Shown: in pieces, positions 1-6,944 of the stretch
Layout: each line of letters opens with the position of its first letter
Position numbering within the stretch: position 1 is the first letter of the stretch
Assembly: GCA_027365375.1 (NCBI GenBank)
Contig: DAHXNM010000167.1
Location: 1-7,907 of the forward strand
Source: Ferrimicrobium sp.
Lineage (GTDB): Bacteria; Actinomycetota; Acidimicrobiia; Acidimicrobiales; Acidimicrobiaceae
Reading direction: 5' to 3'
DNA length: 7,907 bases
Position numbers and translations under genes: made by a program
The notes under the pieces: generated by a model
Seen by the model: the letters and a program-made list of their open reading frames with translations, nothing else
What the model was told of the DNA's origin: nothing
The model's database searches: none

Positions 1-84
1 ATCGAGGCCAGCGATACGGCGAGCGAGGTAATTCGCAAGGCGGACCGCGCCATGTACGACCGTAAACAGATGCGAGCCTGTTGA
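1..84 (+). CDS. GGDEF-domain protein, C-terminal end only (probable diguanylate cyclase)
   Basis: Frame 1 is open from the left edge to a TGA at 82-84 and encodes 27 residues containing ADRAMYDRKQ. This matches the conserved last helix of GGDEF domains (AD-x-A-MY-x-AK type), which follows the cyclase active site. Only this tail is in the window, so the GGDEF signature, the inhibitory I-site and any N-terminal sensor domain cannot be judged. A degenerate, inactive GGDEF domain is equally possible. The gene ends at the start of the HDOD gene, with the TGA sharing its last base with the next ATG. This indicates translational coupling and a shared signalling role. The family assignment is fairly firm despite the short fragment; catalytic activity is not shown. 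Confidence 0.72.
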   Translation: MEASDTASEVIRKADRAMYDRKQMRAC

Positions 85-752
85 TGGACCCAATCGAGGT
101 GGAGTTTAATGGAGTCGCAGACGGCAGCCTCTTAGCTGATGTCATGGCGGCTGTAGGCGATGATTCCATTGGCTTTCATGAGATAGCTGACATCGTAGCT
201 AGGGATAGCGTTCTAGCGACTGAGGTAATGCGGATGGCCAACTCACGATACTACGGGCTTGCAGGGGTAGTGCAATCTCTTCAGTTCGTTTGTGCCGTAG
301 TTGGTGCGCTTGGGCTTAGAAGTATTACGCTCACTGAGCTCGGTCGGCGAAGGGGACGATATCCTAGTGAGCTCAACACCATGAGCCAGGCGATAGCGGC
401 AAAAGCCGGTGTGCTCGCCAGGGCTCAGGGTCTCGATCCACAGGTGGCGATTGCTGCGGGTCTTTTGGTGAACCTAGGGAGAATCCTGATCGCCCAGCAA
501 GATCCTGTGGGTTTTGCAGAGCTGTCTCGTTACGATTCTGACCAACGCGAGCAGATCGAACTCGAACGCTACGGGGAGACGGCGATAGGGGTCACGTTGC
601 GCGCACTCCAACATTGGAGCTTTCCGGAGGATTTTATAGCCTCGGTTGGTCAGCAGGGAGATGATCCGTTGGGGGGCATCTTGAAGCTGGTGGTGCACGA
701 GGTCCAGGAACAGATGGACGTCGAGATGAGCTGCGCAGGGGATCCGAGTTAG
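84..752 (+). CDS. HDOD-domain signalling protein
   Basis: This 222-residue protein is nearly all one HDOD domain. Residues 40-60 carry the hallmark block (RDSVLATEVMRMANSRYYGL), which corresponds to the family's DP-x-L...LrlaNSa-y pattern. VGALGLRSI at 73-81 is the following helix, GLLVNLGRILI at 126-136 sits where true HD hydrolases have L-HD-G, and HWSFPEDFI at 177-185 is the conserved W-x-P segment. The HD metal ligands are replaced by VN, as expected for a non-hydrolytic HDOD protein. Such proteins usually act as cytoplasmic signalling or scaffold modules, often beside c-di-GMP or chemotaxis genes. ATG 84 is preferred over TTG 81 because it gives the common TGATG junction with the upstream GGDEF gene. 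There is no clear ribosome-binding site, so translation probably depends on coupling. The partner and output are unknown. Confidence 0.82.
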   Translation: MDPIEVEFNGVADGSLLADVMAAVGDDSIGFHEIADIVARDSVLATEVMRMANSRYYGLAGVVQSLQFVCAVVGALGLRSITLTELGRRRGRYPSELNTMSQAIAAKAGVLARAQGLDPQVAIAAGLLVNLGRILIAQQDPVGFAELSRYDSDQREQIELERYGETAIGVTLRALQHWSFPEDFIASVGQQGDDPLGGILKLVVHEVQEQMDVEMSCAGDPS

Positions 753-767
753 GCTACGATTAGGGCT

Positions 768-2426
768 ATGGGGTTCTATCGTTTAGATTTTGCTGATAAA
801 GCACTGCAGGCTTCTGCTTCTCCGTTTGAACTCGAGGTAACGCCGCAAGGTCTCAGTCGTTATCGGCATGCACCGGTGTCGATGGCTTCGACCATCGACT
901 ACTTCGACCAGTTCTCGGAACGCGAGTACTTGGTGTTCGAGGAGCAGAGGATCACCTATGGCGAGGCCAAGGAACGTATCCTTGCGATCGTGCGGGCGTT
1001 TGCAAGGGCGGGTCTAAAACCTGGAGATCGTGTTGCAATTGCCATGCGGAATTTCCCTGAGTGGGTATTCGGATTCTTTGCGATAACGGCCTCTGGACTC
1101 ATAGCAGTGCCGTTGAACGCCTGGTGGTCAGCTGATGAGCTGCTCTATGGTCTTCGGGATTCTGAAGCCAAGCTCGCGCTGGTAGATCAGGAGCGAGCCA
1201 AGATGCTCGCCGGTAGGATCGATCTGGGACTATGGTCGCTTGATCTCGATGATGTATCGGACCCGTCAGTTGTGATGTTGGACACCTGTATCAAGGCCGC
1301 TGTATCGGAGAACACGCGCTTGGTGGAGGTCCGAGGCGATACGCCAGCGGCCATCTTTTATACCTCCGGTACCACCGGACGTCCCAAAGGCGTCATTTTG
1401 ACTCACGAGAACCTTCTGCAGGCGCTCTACAATGCACTCTATCTTGGTGCTCGCACGATCTTGCGGGCTGGCGGTGATCCCAGCGCAGGTGGGGAGCAGG
1501 CGGTCAGCCTTGTGAGCATCCCTCTGTTTCATGTGACCGGATGCGTTGCGGTGCTATTGCCAGGCACAGCCACTGGTGCGAAGTTTATTTTGAGCCGACG
1601 CTTTGATCCACTCGAGGCACTTGAGTTAATTGAGCGTGAGAGGGTTACCTCCTTTGGTGGTGTCCCGACCGTAGCTCAACAGATCCTGCGACATCCAGAG
1701 CGTGATCGATTCGATCTCTCTTCGGTCAAGGTAGTGAGCTACGGAGGTGCGCCATCAGCACCTGAGCTTGTTCGCACAATTGAACGCACCTCAGCAGAGA
1801 TAGTTCCTGGAAATGGCTACGGTTTGACGGAGACGGCAGGACTGGTGACTTTTAATAATGGGGAGCACTACAAAGAGAAACCAAGTTCAGCGGGACCCGC
1901 GGTCCCAGTGGCAACGATCAAGGTGGTGGATCCGTTCGGTGAAGAGGTGCCTGATGGTCAGCCAGGGGAGCTACTGGTGCGAGGATCGACTGTTTTCGCG
2001 GGCTACTGGGGTAAGGATGCTGAGTCGAAGGCAGTTTTCGACGGCGACTGGTTTCGAACTGGTGATATTGCGGTTATCGATAGCGATGGCTATATGCATA
2101 TCGTCGATCGGCTGAAGGATCTTATCATTCGTGGCGGCGAGAATGTCGCCACGGTGGAGGTGGAGGCCGCTATCTTCGAGTATCCCGGGGTTGAGGATGT
2201 GGCTGTATTCGGATATCCAGATGATGTTCTTGGAGAGCGGGTGGCAGCGGCGATCGTTGTCCAGCCATCTGTGGAGATCGATCAGGAGAGTCTACGAACC
2301 TTTCTTCGAGATAGGCTTGCTGGTTTCAAGATTCCCGACATGATAGCGGTACGGACAGAGCCACTGCCTCGTAATGCAGCCGGTAAGTTGCTAAAGCGAA
2401 GCCTTCGTGAGGAGTACTTGGGATAG
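768..2426 (+). CDS. Class I acyl-CoA synthetase (AMP-forming; FadD-like)
   Basis: A complete 552-residue adenylate-forming enzyme that would activate a carboxylic acid as acyl-AMP and then form the CoA thioester. Visible core motifs are the phosphate-binding loop TSGTTGRPKG at 199-208, GYGLTETAG at 350-358, WFRTGD at 428-433 (D433 binds the ribose of AMP), the hinge region DRLKDLIIRGGEN at 447-459, and the C-terminal catalytic lysine K540 in RNAAGKLLK. All key residues are present and the length is normal, so it should be active. The N-terminal part resembles actinobacterial fatty-acid CoA ligases, but the substrate (medium/long-chain fatty, aromatic or other acid) cannot be read from the sequence. 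It starts 15 bp after the HDOD stop with only a weak AGGG at 762-765 in front of the ATG. Co-transcription with the signalling genes is plausible but unproven. It converges with the PRC-barrel gene. Confidence 0.92.
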   Translation: MGFYRLDFADKALQASASPFELEVTPQGLSRYRHAPVSMASTIDYFDQFSEREYLVFEEQRITYGEAKERILAIVRAFARAGLKPGDRVAIAMRNFPEWVFGFFAITASGLIAVPLNAWWSADELLYGLRDSEAKLALVDQERAKMLAGRIDLGLWSLDLDDVSDPSVVMLDTCIKAAVSENTRLVEVRGDTPAAIFYTSGTTGRPKGVILTHENLLQALYNALYLGARTILRAGGDPSAGGEQAVSLVSIPLFHVTGCVAVLLPGTATGAKFILSRRFDPLEALELIERERVTSFGGVPTVAQQILRHPERDRFDLSSVKVVSYGGAPSAPELVRTIERTSAEIVPGNGYGLTETAGLVTFNNGEHYKEKPSSAGPAVPVATIKVVDPFGEEVPDGQPGELLVRGSTVFAGYWGKDAESKAVFDGDWFRTGDIAVIDSDGYMHIVDRLKDLIIRGGENVATVEVEAAIFEYPGVEDVAVFGYPDDVLGERVAAAIVVQPSVEIDQESLRTFLRDRLAGFKIPDMIAVRTEPLPRNAAGKLLKRSLREEYLG

Positions 2427-2601
2427 CACCCGTCAATCTAAACTCCTGGCTGACATGGAGCGCCTTCACTAGCCGAGGCTTGCGACAGTCTCGCTGGCGT
2501 AGTTATGGGTTCATGGATGCGCGGAGGGCGACTCAATGGCTGGAGAGTGGAGAAAGGAGTGTCTAGGTATTCGGGAGTGATTCAGACCTACCTGACGACT
2601 A

Positions 2602-2625
2602 CCGTGACAATTTAGGTGTCGACGG
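2602..2625. terminator. Hairpin between convergent genes (possible terminator)
   Basis: CCGTGACA at 2602-2609 can pair with TGTC at 2617-2620 plus ACGG at 2622-2625. This gives eight base pairs with one bulged G (2621) and a seven-base loop. It begins four bases beyond the stop of the minus-strand PRC-barrel gene and lies 175 bases after the end of the plus-strand synthetase. No T-rich run follows on either strand, so it is not a classic intrinsic terminator. It could assist factor-dependent termination, protect a 3' end, or be chance. The rest of the 2427-2628 gap shows no gene or clear signal. Confidence 0.3.
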
Positions 2626-2628
2626 AGC

Positions 2629-3258
2629 TCACCATTGGTCAGCGAGTTCGACTGCTGGTAGATCACCCACCTCATCCTTTGTGAGGTTGAGTTGGACGCC
2701 ATCGTCAAGGCCGGTCACGGCTCCGATCGGAATGGCAACCGTTTTCTTACCCCATAGGTGGCCTTCGTCTAGGAGGACGTGGGTCACATGATGATCTCGA
2801 GGGTCGACGACCAGCCCCTGTACCTGTCCGATTGGGCCGTCGATGGCATGGACGTGCTCACCGCGACGGACCTGAACCTCACCGACTGGGACACGGTCGG
2901 AGGTGATCGGCTGAGGACCGTCACTCATCCCCATGCCCAGCCCGTAGTAGGGATGGGACATCATCTGGTCCTGCCCATAGCCCCACTGTCCATTTGCCCC
3001 GGGCATGAACTGGGTTTCTTCGGCGTCCTCGATATGTTCGAATTCAGCGATGGTACAGCGCAAGTGAATTTCGGATCCAGAAGAGATCACGAGATTGATC
3101 GGGACGAGATGGCCCGTTCTTTGACGGTGCTTGGCCTCGACGACGAGATGGGTAAGCGTCCGTGCGATGGGATCTACTACCACGCGTCGCAGCTCGCCAC
3201 AGCTACCATCGCTACAGAACACCTCGTTTCCAATGGTGAATTCGCCGGTCTCGCTCAT
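2629..3258 (-). CDS. Tandem PRC-barrel-domain protein
   Basis: A 209-residue soluble protein with two related beta-barrel repeats. The first (about 7-78) contains GSCGELRRVVVDP, then THLVVEA and HLVPINLV. The second (about 132-205) contains GPIGQVQGLVVDP, then THVLLDE and VAIPIGAV. The G-x-(V/L)-VVDP, TH-(V/L) and P-I pattern is the PRC-barrel signature. Between them, residues 82-125 form a low-complexity linker rich in Gly, Met, Tyr and Gln. PRC barrels occur in the photosynthetic reaction-centre H subunit, in RimM, and in many stand-alone stress or surface-associated bacterial proteins. No signal peptide or membrane segment is seen and there is no catalytic motif. The gene appears monocistronic, with a good ribosome-binding site and a long upstream region. 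The family call is good; the function is unknown. Confidence 0.85.
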   Translation of the reverse strand: MSETGEFTIGNEVFCSDGSCGELRRVVVDPIARTLTHLVVEAKHRQRTGHLVPINLVISSGSEIHLRCTIAEFEHIEDAEETQFMPGANGQWGYGQDQMMSHPYYGLGMGMSDGPQPITSDRVPVGEVQVRRGEHVHAIDGPIGQVQGLVVDPRDHHVTHVLLDEGHLWGKKTVAIPIGAVTGLDDGVQLNLTKDEVGDLPAVELADQW

Positions 3259-3264
3259 GATATG

Positions 3265-3270
3265 CTCCTT
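3265..3270 (-). promoter_or_regulatory. Shine-Dalgarno site of the PRC-barrel gene
   Basis: On the minus strand AAGGAG lies six bases upstream of the ATG at 3258-3256. It is the clearest ribosome-binding site in the window and fixes this start. The other genes have weak or no such site. A matching promoter further upstream was looked for and none is convincing. Confidence 0.8.
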
Positions 3271-3993
3271 GATTTTCTTAGATCACACAAGGCTGTTGTC
3301 ATGTCATTTCCCTTCCGTCGTGGCAATGCTCCCTCGACTCTGTAGTGATCGTTCGACTCGCAAACACACCGCGACCAAAACAATGTTCTGCTTGCTCTGG
3401 ACTTAAGACATTGATCGGTAGTCAACTCCTCAACCCATCGGCATTTTGCAGATAGCTCGTGTTCGACATCCTACTAGTTGTTGTCCGTTCATATTGTGAG
3501 TGGGCGAGGCGTCAAAGAAGACCTACGCTGAACCGCCGCAGGTGTCGACGCTCAAGGTGCAGGCGGCCTCCTCGTTGTTAAGCCGTCTACCACTGAAAAC
3601 AGTTTCTGTGCATGGACGCAGTGTCCTGACATAGTGCTCGGGCTGCCTGGGCGGTGGAGCGAGTTAAGGTAAAGCGAGCGCCGTGGAGCCGGACCGACCA
3701 AGACTACCTAGCCAACGATTGCACAGATGTGCTCAAAGTGGCTTGACCGCATAGCCAATGCATCGAATCGTCAACTCAACGTACAGTCGCGAGACCTTTC
3801 ATCTAGCCCAGCATGCTGAAAAGGTTTTGCATTTAACTGTTAACCGGGTGGCTGGGCTGCCACAATTAACAGATGCCCAAGTATGAGGATAAGCGGACGA
3901 CAAAGAGCGGTCTGTATCGTGCTAGATCTAGTCTTGGCTCGGACACATCTGGACGGGCTGATCGGAGCACTTGCTCACTCGTGGTTGGCGCTC
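3271..3993. other. Long stretch without a recognisable gene
   Basis: About 720 bases between the PRC-barrel ribosome-binding site and the stop of the TPP enzyme, both on the minus strand. The stretch must hold the promoter of the PRC-barrel gene and the 3' end of the oxidase/TPP transcript. All frames are broken into short pieces and none resembles a family I can name. Small palindromes occur: CTAGATCTAG at 3922-3931 and GAGCA/TGCTC at 3965-3976, the latter 18 bases beyond the TPP stop. Neither is followed by a T-run. The notable structure is the inverted-repeat cluster at 3805-3876, listed separately. Two adjoining open pieces at 3500-3634 and 3630-3746 might be a decayed gene, but I cannot assign them. 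An unrecognised small RNA is possible. Confidence 0.6.
3805..3876. repeat. Cluster of overlapping inverted repeats
   Basis: Several pairings share this segment. AGCCCAGC (3805-3812) is the exact reverse complement of GCTGGGCT (3851-3858). CTGTTAA (3837-3843) pairs with TTAACAG (3866-3872), and inside it GTGGC (3848-3852) pairs with GCCAC (3859-3863) around a six-base loop. CAGCATGCTG (3809-3818) is a perfect ten-base palindrome, and TTAAC-T-GTTAA (3833-3843) is a further small one. The long-range pair uses bases that form the loop of the nested hairpin, so the two folds exclude each other. This could be an operator with repeated TTAAC half-sites, a 3'-end structure of the TPP transcript on the minus strand, or part of a small RNA. 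No poly-T tract flanks it. The pairings are directly visible; the function is unknown. Confidence 0.5.
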
Positions 3994-5553
3994 TTACAAG
4001 AATTCGGCTTCGATCAACGAGGGGCCTCTTGATCGCCATGCAGAGGCGAGTGCGTCAATCAGTTGGCCGACCGTACTCGCTCTGGTTGCTGGGACACCGA
4101 ACCCTGTAGCAAGGCGGGTGTGATCTATCGATGGAGGGCTAAGCGAAAGAAGGCGCTTGGCGCCCTCAGTCTCTGCGTCTGACCCGAGACGGGCCAGTTC
4201 GAAGTTGAGAATTCCGTAGCTTCGATTGCTGAGAATTACGGTTGTAATGTTGAGGGCTTCAGAGGCATGGTTCCAGAGGGCTTGTGGTGTGTATAGTGAG
4301 GACCCATCGGCGATCAAGGCGAGCACATGTCGTTCGGGAGCTGCGATGGCTGCTCCAATCGCTAATCCAAGGCCGTGACCGATTGCGCCACCGGTGAGCG
4401 CGGGTAGCCAGGTGTGTACGGGCGCGGTAGCGGTTGCCTCCTCGAGGTTTAGCCCAAGGGTGTTGCTCTCGTCGACCACGATGGTATCAGCTGGAAGTAG
4501 TTCAGCAATCAGGGAGGCAAAGTTAGCAGGATTAAGTGCGGCGCCATCGTTGGCTTTGGTTGCTGGTTCTCTAGAGGTTGAGCTCGATAACGTTGGTTCC
4601 TTCTCGTTCGGCATCAGGGTGGCGATGCTGCTAATGGCGGCACTTGGATCAGAGGTGAGCGTTATGATCTCGCAGTCGTCTGCTACGAGACGGTCAGGAA
4701 GGTGGGGATAGGCAAAGAACGGGACTGGTTTAGCACCTCCAGCGATGACTACTCTGCGCGTGTTCTCTAGGGCGGAGATTGCCATCTCTGGTAGGTAGGG
4801 GAGGCGTCGTACTAGCGGTGTGCCAAGGCCGCGATCCATACGAGCAGGAAAGGTATTTGCCCAGACGGTGAGGTTCTGGCGTCGGGTTAGGCGTTCGAGA
4901 GTCTCATGCCCCTCGACTCTCAAGAGGTCACCACCGACGATGACGGCGGTCCCATCGGGTTCGGTGAGTGCTGCCGACGCACGCTCGAGGGTAGCTTCGG
5001 GAGTCTTCAGAGGTGGGATCGGTGGTCGTTGCAGCCGAGAGACGTCGCTAGTGTCACTCCAAGAGAGATCGCTCGGCACGATTAGGGTTACGATCCCTGG
5101 CGTTGCATCGATGGCTAGGTAGCCAGCGCGGGCCGCGCTATGTCGAGGGTGTTCGTTCTTGGTTACGTGGATCACCGCTTTAGAGAAGGTACCGGCGAGG
5201 CTGTCGATGTCGGAGGCGAGTGGGGGGTCTTGGTCGGCGACTCCTTGGCTATGGTCACCAACGACTACGACGATGGGGGAGTGAGCACGCTTTGCATTGT
5301 GCAAGTAGGCGATCGCATTGGCAAGGCCGGGTCCGAGGTGGAGCAGTAGCGCGGTGGGTTGGCCACTAATCCGGGCTGCACCATCGGCAGCTCCTGCCGC
5401 GACCGCCTCTGTAAGAGTGAGTACCGGGCGAGGGACCGGAGCCTTTCCAAGGGCGTCAACGAAGTAGATTTCGGTGGTTCCAGGGTTGGTGAAGATAAGC
5501 TCGATGCCTGCGTCGGCCAGGCCGGTGAGGATGTGTTGGGCTCCAGTGGTCAT
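3994..5553 (-). CDS. Thiamine-diphosphate enzyme, IlvX / benzoylformate-decarboxylase-like
   Basis: A complete 519-residue TPP-dependent enzyme of the acetolactate synthase superfamily. The N-terminal domain (about 1-165) has NPGTTE at 23-28, the cofactor-activating glutamate E49 and LHLGPG at 71-76. The central domain spans about 190-310. The C-terminal domain (about 340-519) has LTGGAIGHGLG at 386-396 and the Mg-TPP motif DGS at 416-418 with N443 at the usual distance. The length is nearer to benzoylformate decarboxylase and mycobacterial IlvX than to biosynthetic acetolactate synthases (about 570-600). H72 sits where benzoylformate decarboxylase has His70; its second histidine (His281) appears not to be conserved (Y282-P283-H284 region). 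It would decarboxylate or carboligate a 2-oxoacid. A glyoxylate or pyruvate carboligase role cannot be excluded. No regulatory-subunit gene is adjacent, which argues against branched-chain synthesis. The ATG overlaps the stop of the upstream FAD oxidase by four bases. Confidence 0.86.
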   Translation of the reverse strand: MTTGAQHILTGLADAGIELIFTNPGTTEIYFVDALGKAPVPRPVLTLTEAVAAGAADGAARISGQPTALLLHLGPGLANAIAYLHNAKRAHSPIVVVVGDHSQGVADQDPPLASDIDSLAGTFSKAVIHVTKNEHPRHSAARAGYLAIDATPGIVTLIVPSDLSWSDTSDVSRLQRPPIPPLKTPEATLERASAALTEPDGTAVIVGGDLLRVEGHETLERLTRRQNLTVWANTFPARMDRGLGTPLVRRLPYLPEMAISALENTRRVVIAGGAKPVPFFAYPHLPDRLVADDCEIITLTSDPSAAISSIATLMPNEKEPTLSSSTSREPATKANDGAALNPANFASLIAELLPADTIVVDESNTLGLNLEEATATAPVHTWLPALTGGAIGHGLGLAIGAAIAAPERHVLALIADGSSLYTPQALWNHASEALNITTVILSNRSYGILNFELARLGSDAETEGAKRLLSLSPPSIDHTRLATGFGVPATRASTVGQLIDALASAWRSRGPSLIEAEFL

Positions 5554-6932
5554 AACAGCTTTCCCGGGTTGAGAACGTTAAGAGGATCGAAGATTGACTT
5601 GATTGATCGCATGAGTGACAGGCGAGCAGGGTCTTCATGTTCGAGCAGATATCCGCGTTTGGCGAGTCCTATGCCATGCTCGCCCGAGACTGCACCGCCA
5701 AGCTCTTGGGCGAGTTCAATGATCGCATTAGCTGTCGCGTGACACTCGATTGGATCGGGTTGAAAGAGTGACAGATGGACGTTGCCGTCACCTACATGGC
5801 CAGTTCCAACCAACAGCGCGTTGCTCTCGCGAGCGCAGACAGCTGCACCTTTGAAAAGCTCAGCCAACTTCGAACGCGGTACCACGGTATCAAGGATCAC
5901 GTTGGCACCTAGCTTCTTTACCGTCCAGAATGCGGACTCACGTGCACTTATGAGTCCTCGGCGCTGGGTATCATCGAGTACGTACTGTTCGGTAGAGTTA
6001 TTGCCTGTGAGTACCTCAATCAGAAGATTGGTCTGCCACTCGAGGTCGTCGTGATTCATCGACTCGAGCTCCACCATTAGGTACGCTGCTGCCGTGGATG
6101 AGACCTCAGCCGTGACGCCTAGGTTGATTCCGGCGTGTTCCGCCATGGCGCGCAGGCCCGATGCCTCTATGTATTCGAGGATGCTTGGCAGCAAGCCACG
6201 GCTGGATATGGAGTCGACTGCGACAGCGACCTCCTCGAACTCTCCAAAACTAGCCAAGACCAGGGTACGATAGTGAGCTCGTGGGCTGAGACGCAGGAGC
6301 ACCTGGGTGACTAGCGCTAAGGTGCCCTCGGATCCCACGATGAGTTGGGTTAGATCGTAACCGGAGCTTGTCTTCACGTAGGCTCCACCGGATCGGCTAC
6401 GCACTCCGGCTCCGGTGATGAACTCAAGCCCCAGCACGTTGTGCCTTGTCACCCCATACTTCATCGCGCGCATTCCGCCAGCATTAGTGGCGACATTGCC
6501 GCCCAGTGATGCCGACATCTCACCTGGGTAGACCGGGTAGAAGTAGGGAGTATCTATTAATGCCTGTTCGAGCTGGTCAAGAGTGACGCCAGGTTCAACC
6601 GTAGCAGTCTGGTCGAAGGTGTTGATGGAGAGGATCCGGTTCATTTTTTCAAAGCTGCAGACAACTCCATCTTCTACCGGCGTTGCTCCTCCAGACAATC
6701 CCGTCCCTGATCCTCGAGGAACCAACGGGAGTGACTGGGCGTTGGCGTAGTCAATCAGCTCGCTAACCTGATTGCTGGACGTCGGAAAGACTACCGCTAT
6801 TGGCTCCACTGGATCGAGTTCGAGGGTCTCGTCGTGGGTGTAGGCATCAGGAATGGCGTCAACGAGGGTGTAGCCATCTCCAACGATCATGCTCAGGTCA
6901 TGATTCAGTGCCTGCCTTGCCGAGTTAGTCAT
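5550..6932 (-). CDS. FAD-linked 2-hydroxyacid oxidase/dehydrogenase, GlcD-like
   Basis: A complete flavoprotein of the VAO/PCMH fold, like glycolate oxidase subunit GlcD and D-lactate dehydrogenases. With numbering from the upstream GTG, the FAD domain shows VPRGSGTGLSGG at 73-84, GGNVATNAGG at 146-155 and LIVGSEGTLALVT at 199-211. The C-terminal cap has GHVGDGNVHLS at 380-390 (H381 and H388 are probable metal ligands), SGEHGIGLAKRG at 418-429 and DPLNVLNPGK at 451-460. It would oxidise a D-2-hydroxyacid to the 2-oxoacid, passing electrons to a quinone, cytochrome or another acceptor. No GlcE or GlcF iron-sulfur partner lies nearby, so it is probably the single-subunit type. ATG 6932 was chosen; an in-frame GTG at 6938 is equally possible because neither has a clear ribosome-binding site. 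It overlaps the TPP enzyme gene as ATGA, so the two are translationally coupled. The cyclase stop lies 47-53 bp upstream. Confidence 0.9.
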   Translation of the reverse strand: MTNSARQALNHDLSMIVGDGYTLVDAIPDAYTHDETLELDPVEPIAVVFPTSSNQVSELIDYANAQSLPLVPRGSGTGLSGGATPVEDGVVCSFEKMNRILSINTFDQTATVEPGVTLDQLEQALIDTPYFYPVYPGEMSASLGGNVATNAGGMRAMKYGVTRHNVLGLEFITGAGVRSRSGGAYVKTSSGYDLTQLIVGSEGTLALVTQVLLRLSPRAHYRTLVLASFGEFEEVAVAVDSISSRGLLPSILEYIEASGLRAMAEHAGINLGVTAEVSSTAAAYLMVELESMNHDDLEWQTNLLIEVLTGNNSTEQYVLDDTQRRGLISARESAFWTVKKLGANVILDTVVPRSKLAELFKGAAVCARESNALLVGTGHVGDGNVHLSLFQPDPIECHATANAIIELAQELGGAVSGEHGIGLAKRGYLLEHEDPARLSLMRSIKSIFDPLNVLNPGKLL

Positions 6933-6944
6933 TCCCACTACCGT

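Noticed and set aside
81..83. TTG as start of the HDOD gene
   Set aside because: The adjacent ATG at 84 gives a standard TGATG junction with the upstream gene; the TTG adds only one residue.
2511..2708. 65-codon minus-strand frame at the 3' side of the PRC-barrel gene
   Set aside because: It overlaps the PRC-barrel coding end in another frame and shows no motif or ribosome-binding site.
2779..3345. 188-codon plus-strand frame opposite the PRC-barrel gene
   Set aside because: The minus-strand frame has two clear PRC-barrel repeats and a strong ribosome-binding site; the plus-strand frame is its antisense shadow.
3290..3360. Minus-strand TTGCCA or ATGACA as -35 element for the PRC-barrel gene
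   Set aside because: No -10 sequence of reasonable quality lies at the right spacing; the matches are no better than chance.
3922..3931. Perfect palindrome CTAGATCTAG as a regulatory site
   Set aside because: Ten-base palindromes occur by chance and nothing in its position, downstream of the TPP gene, suggests a role.
3873..4109. 78-codon plus-strand frame beginning directly after the inverted-repeat cluster
   Set aside because: It has no ribosome-binding site, no recognisable family, and overlaps the 3' end of the well-supported TPP gene on the other strand by over 100 bases.
3994..5553. Biosynthetic acetolactate synthase large subunit (IlvB)
   Set aside because: The protein is short for IlvB, no small subunit or other branched-chain gene is adjacent, and the motifs fit the IlvX/benzoylformate-decarboxylase side better.
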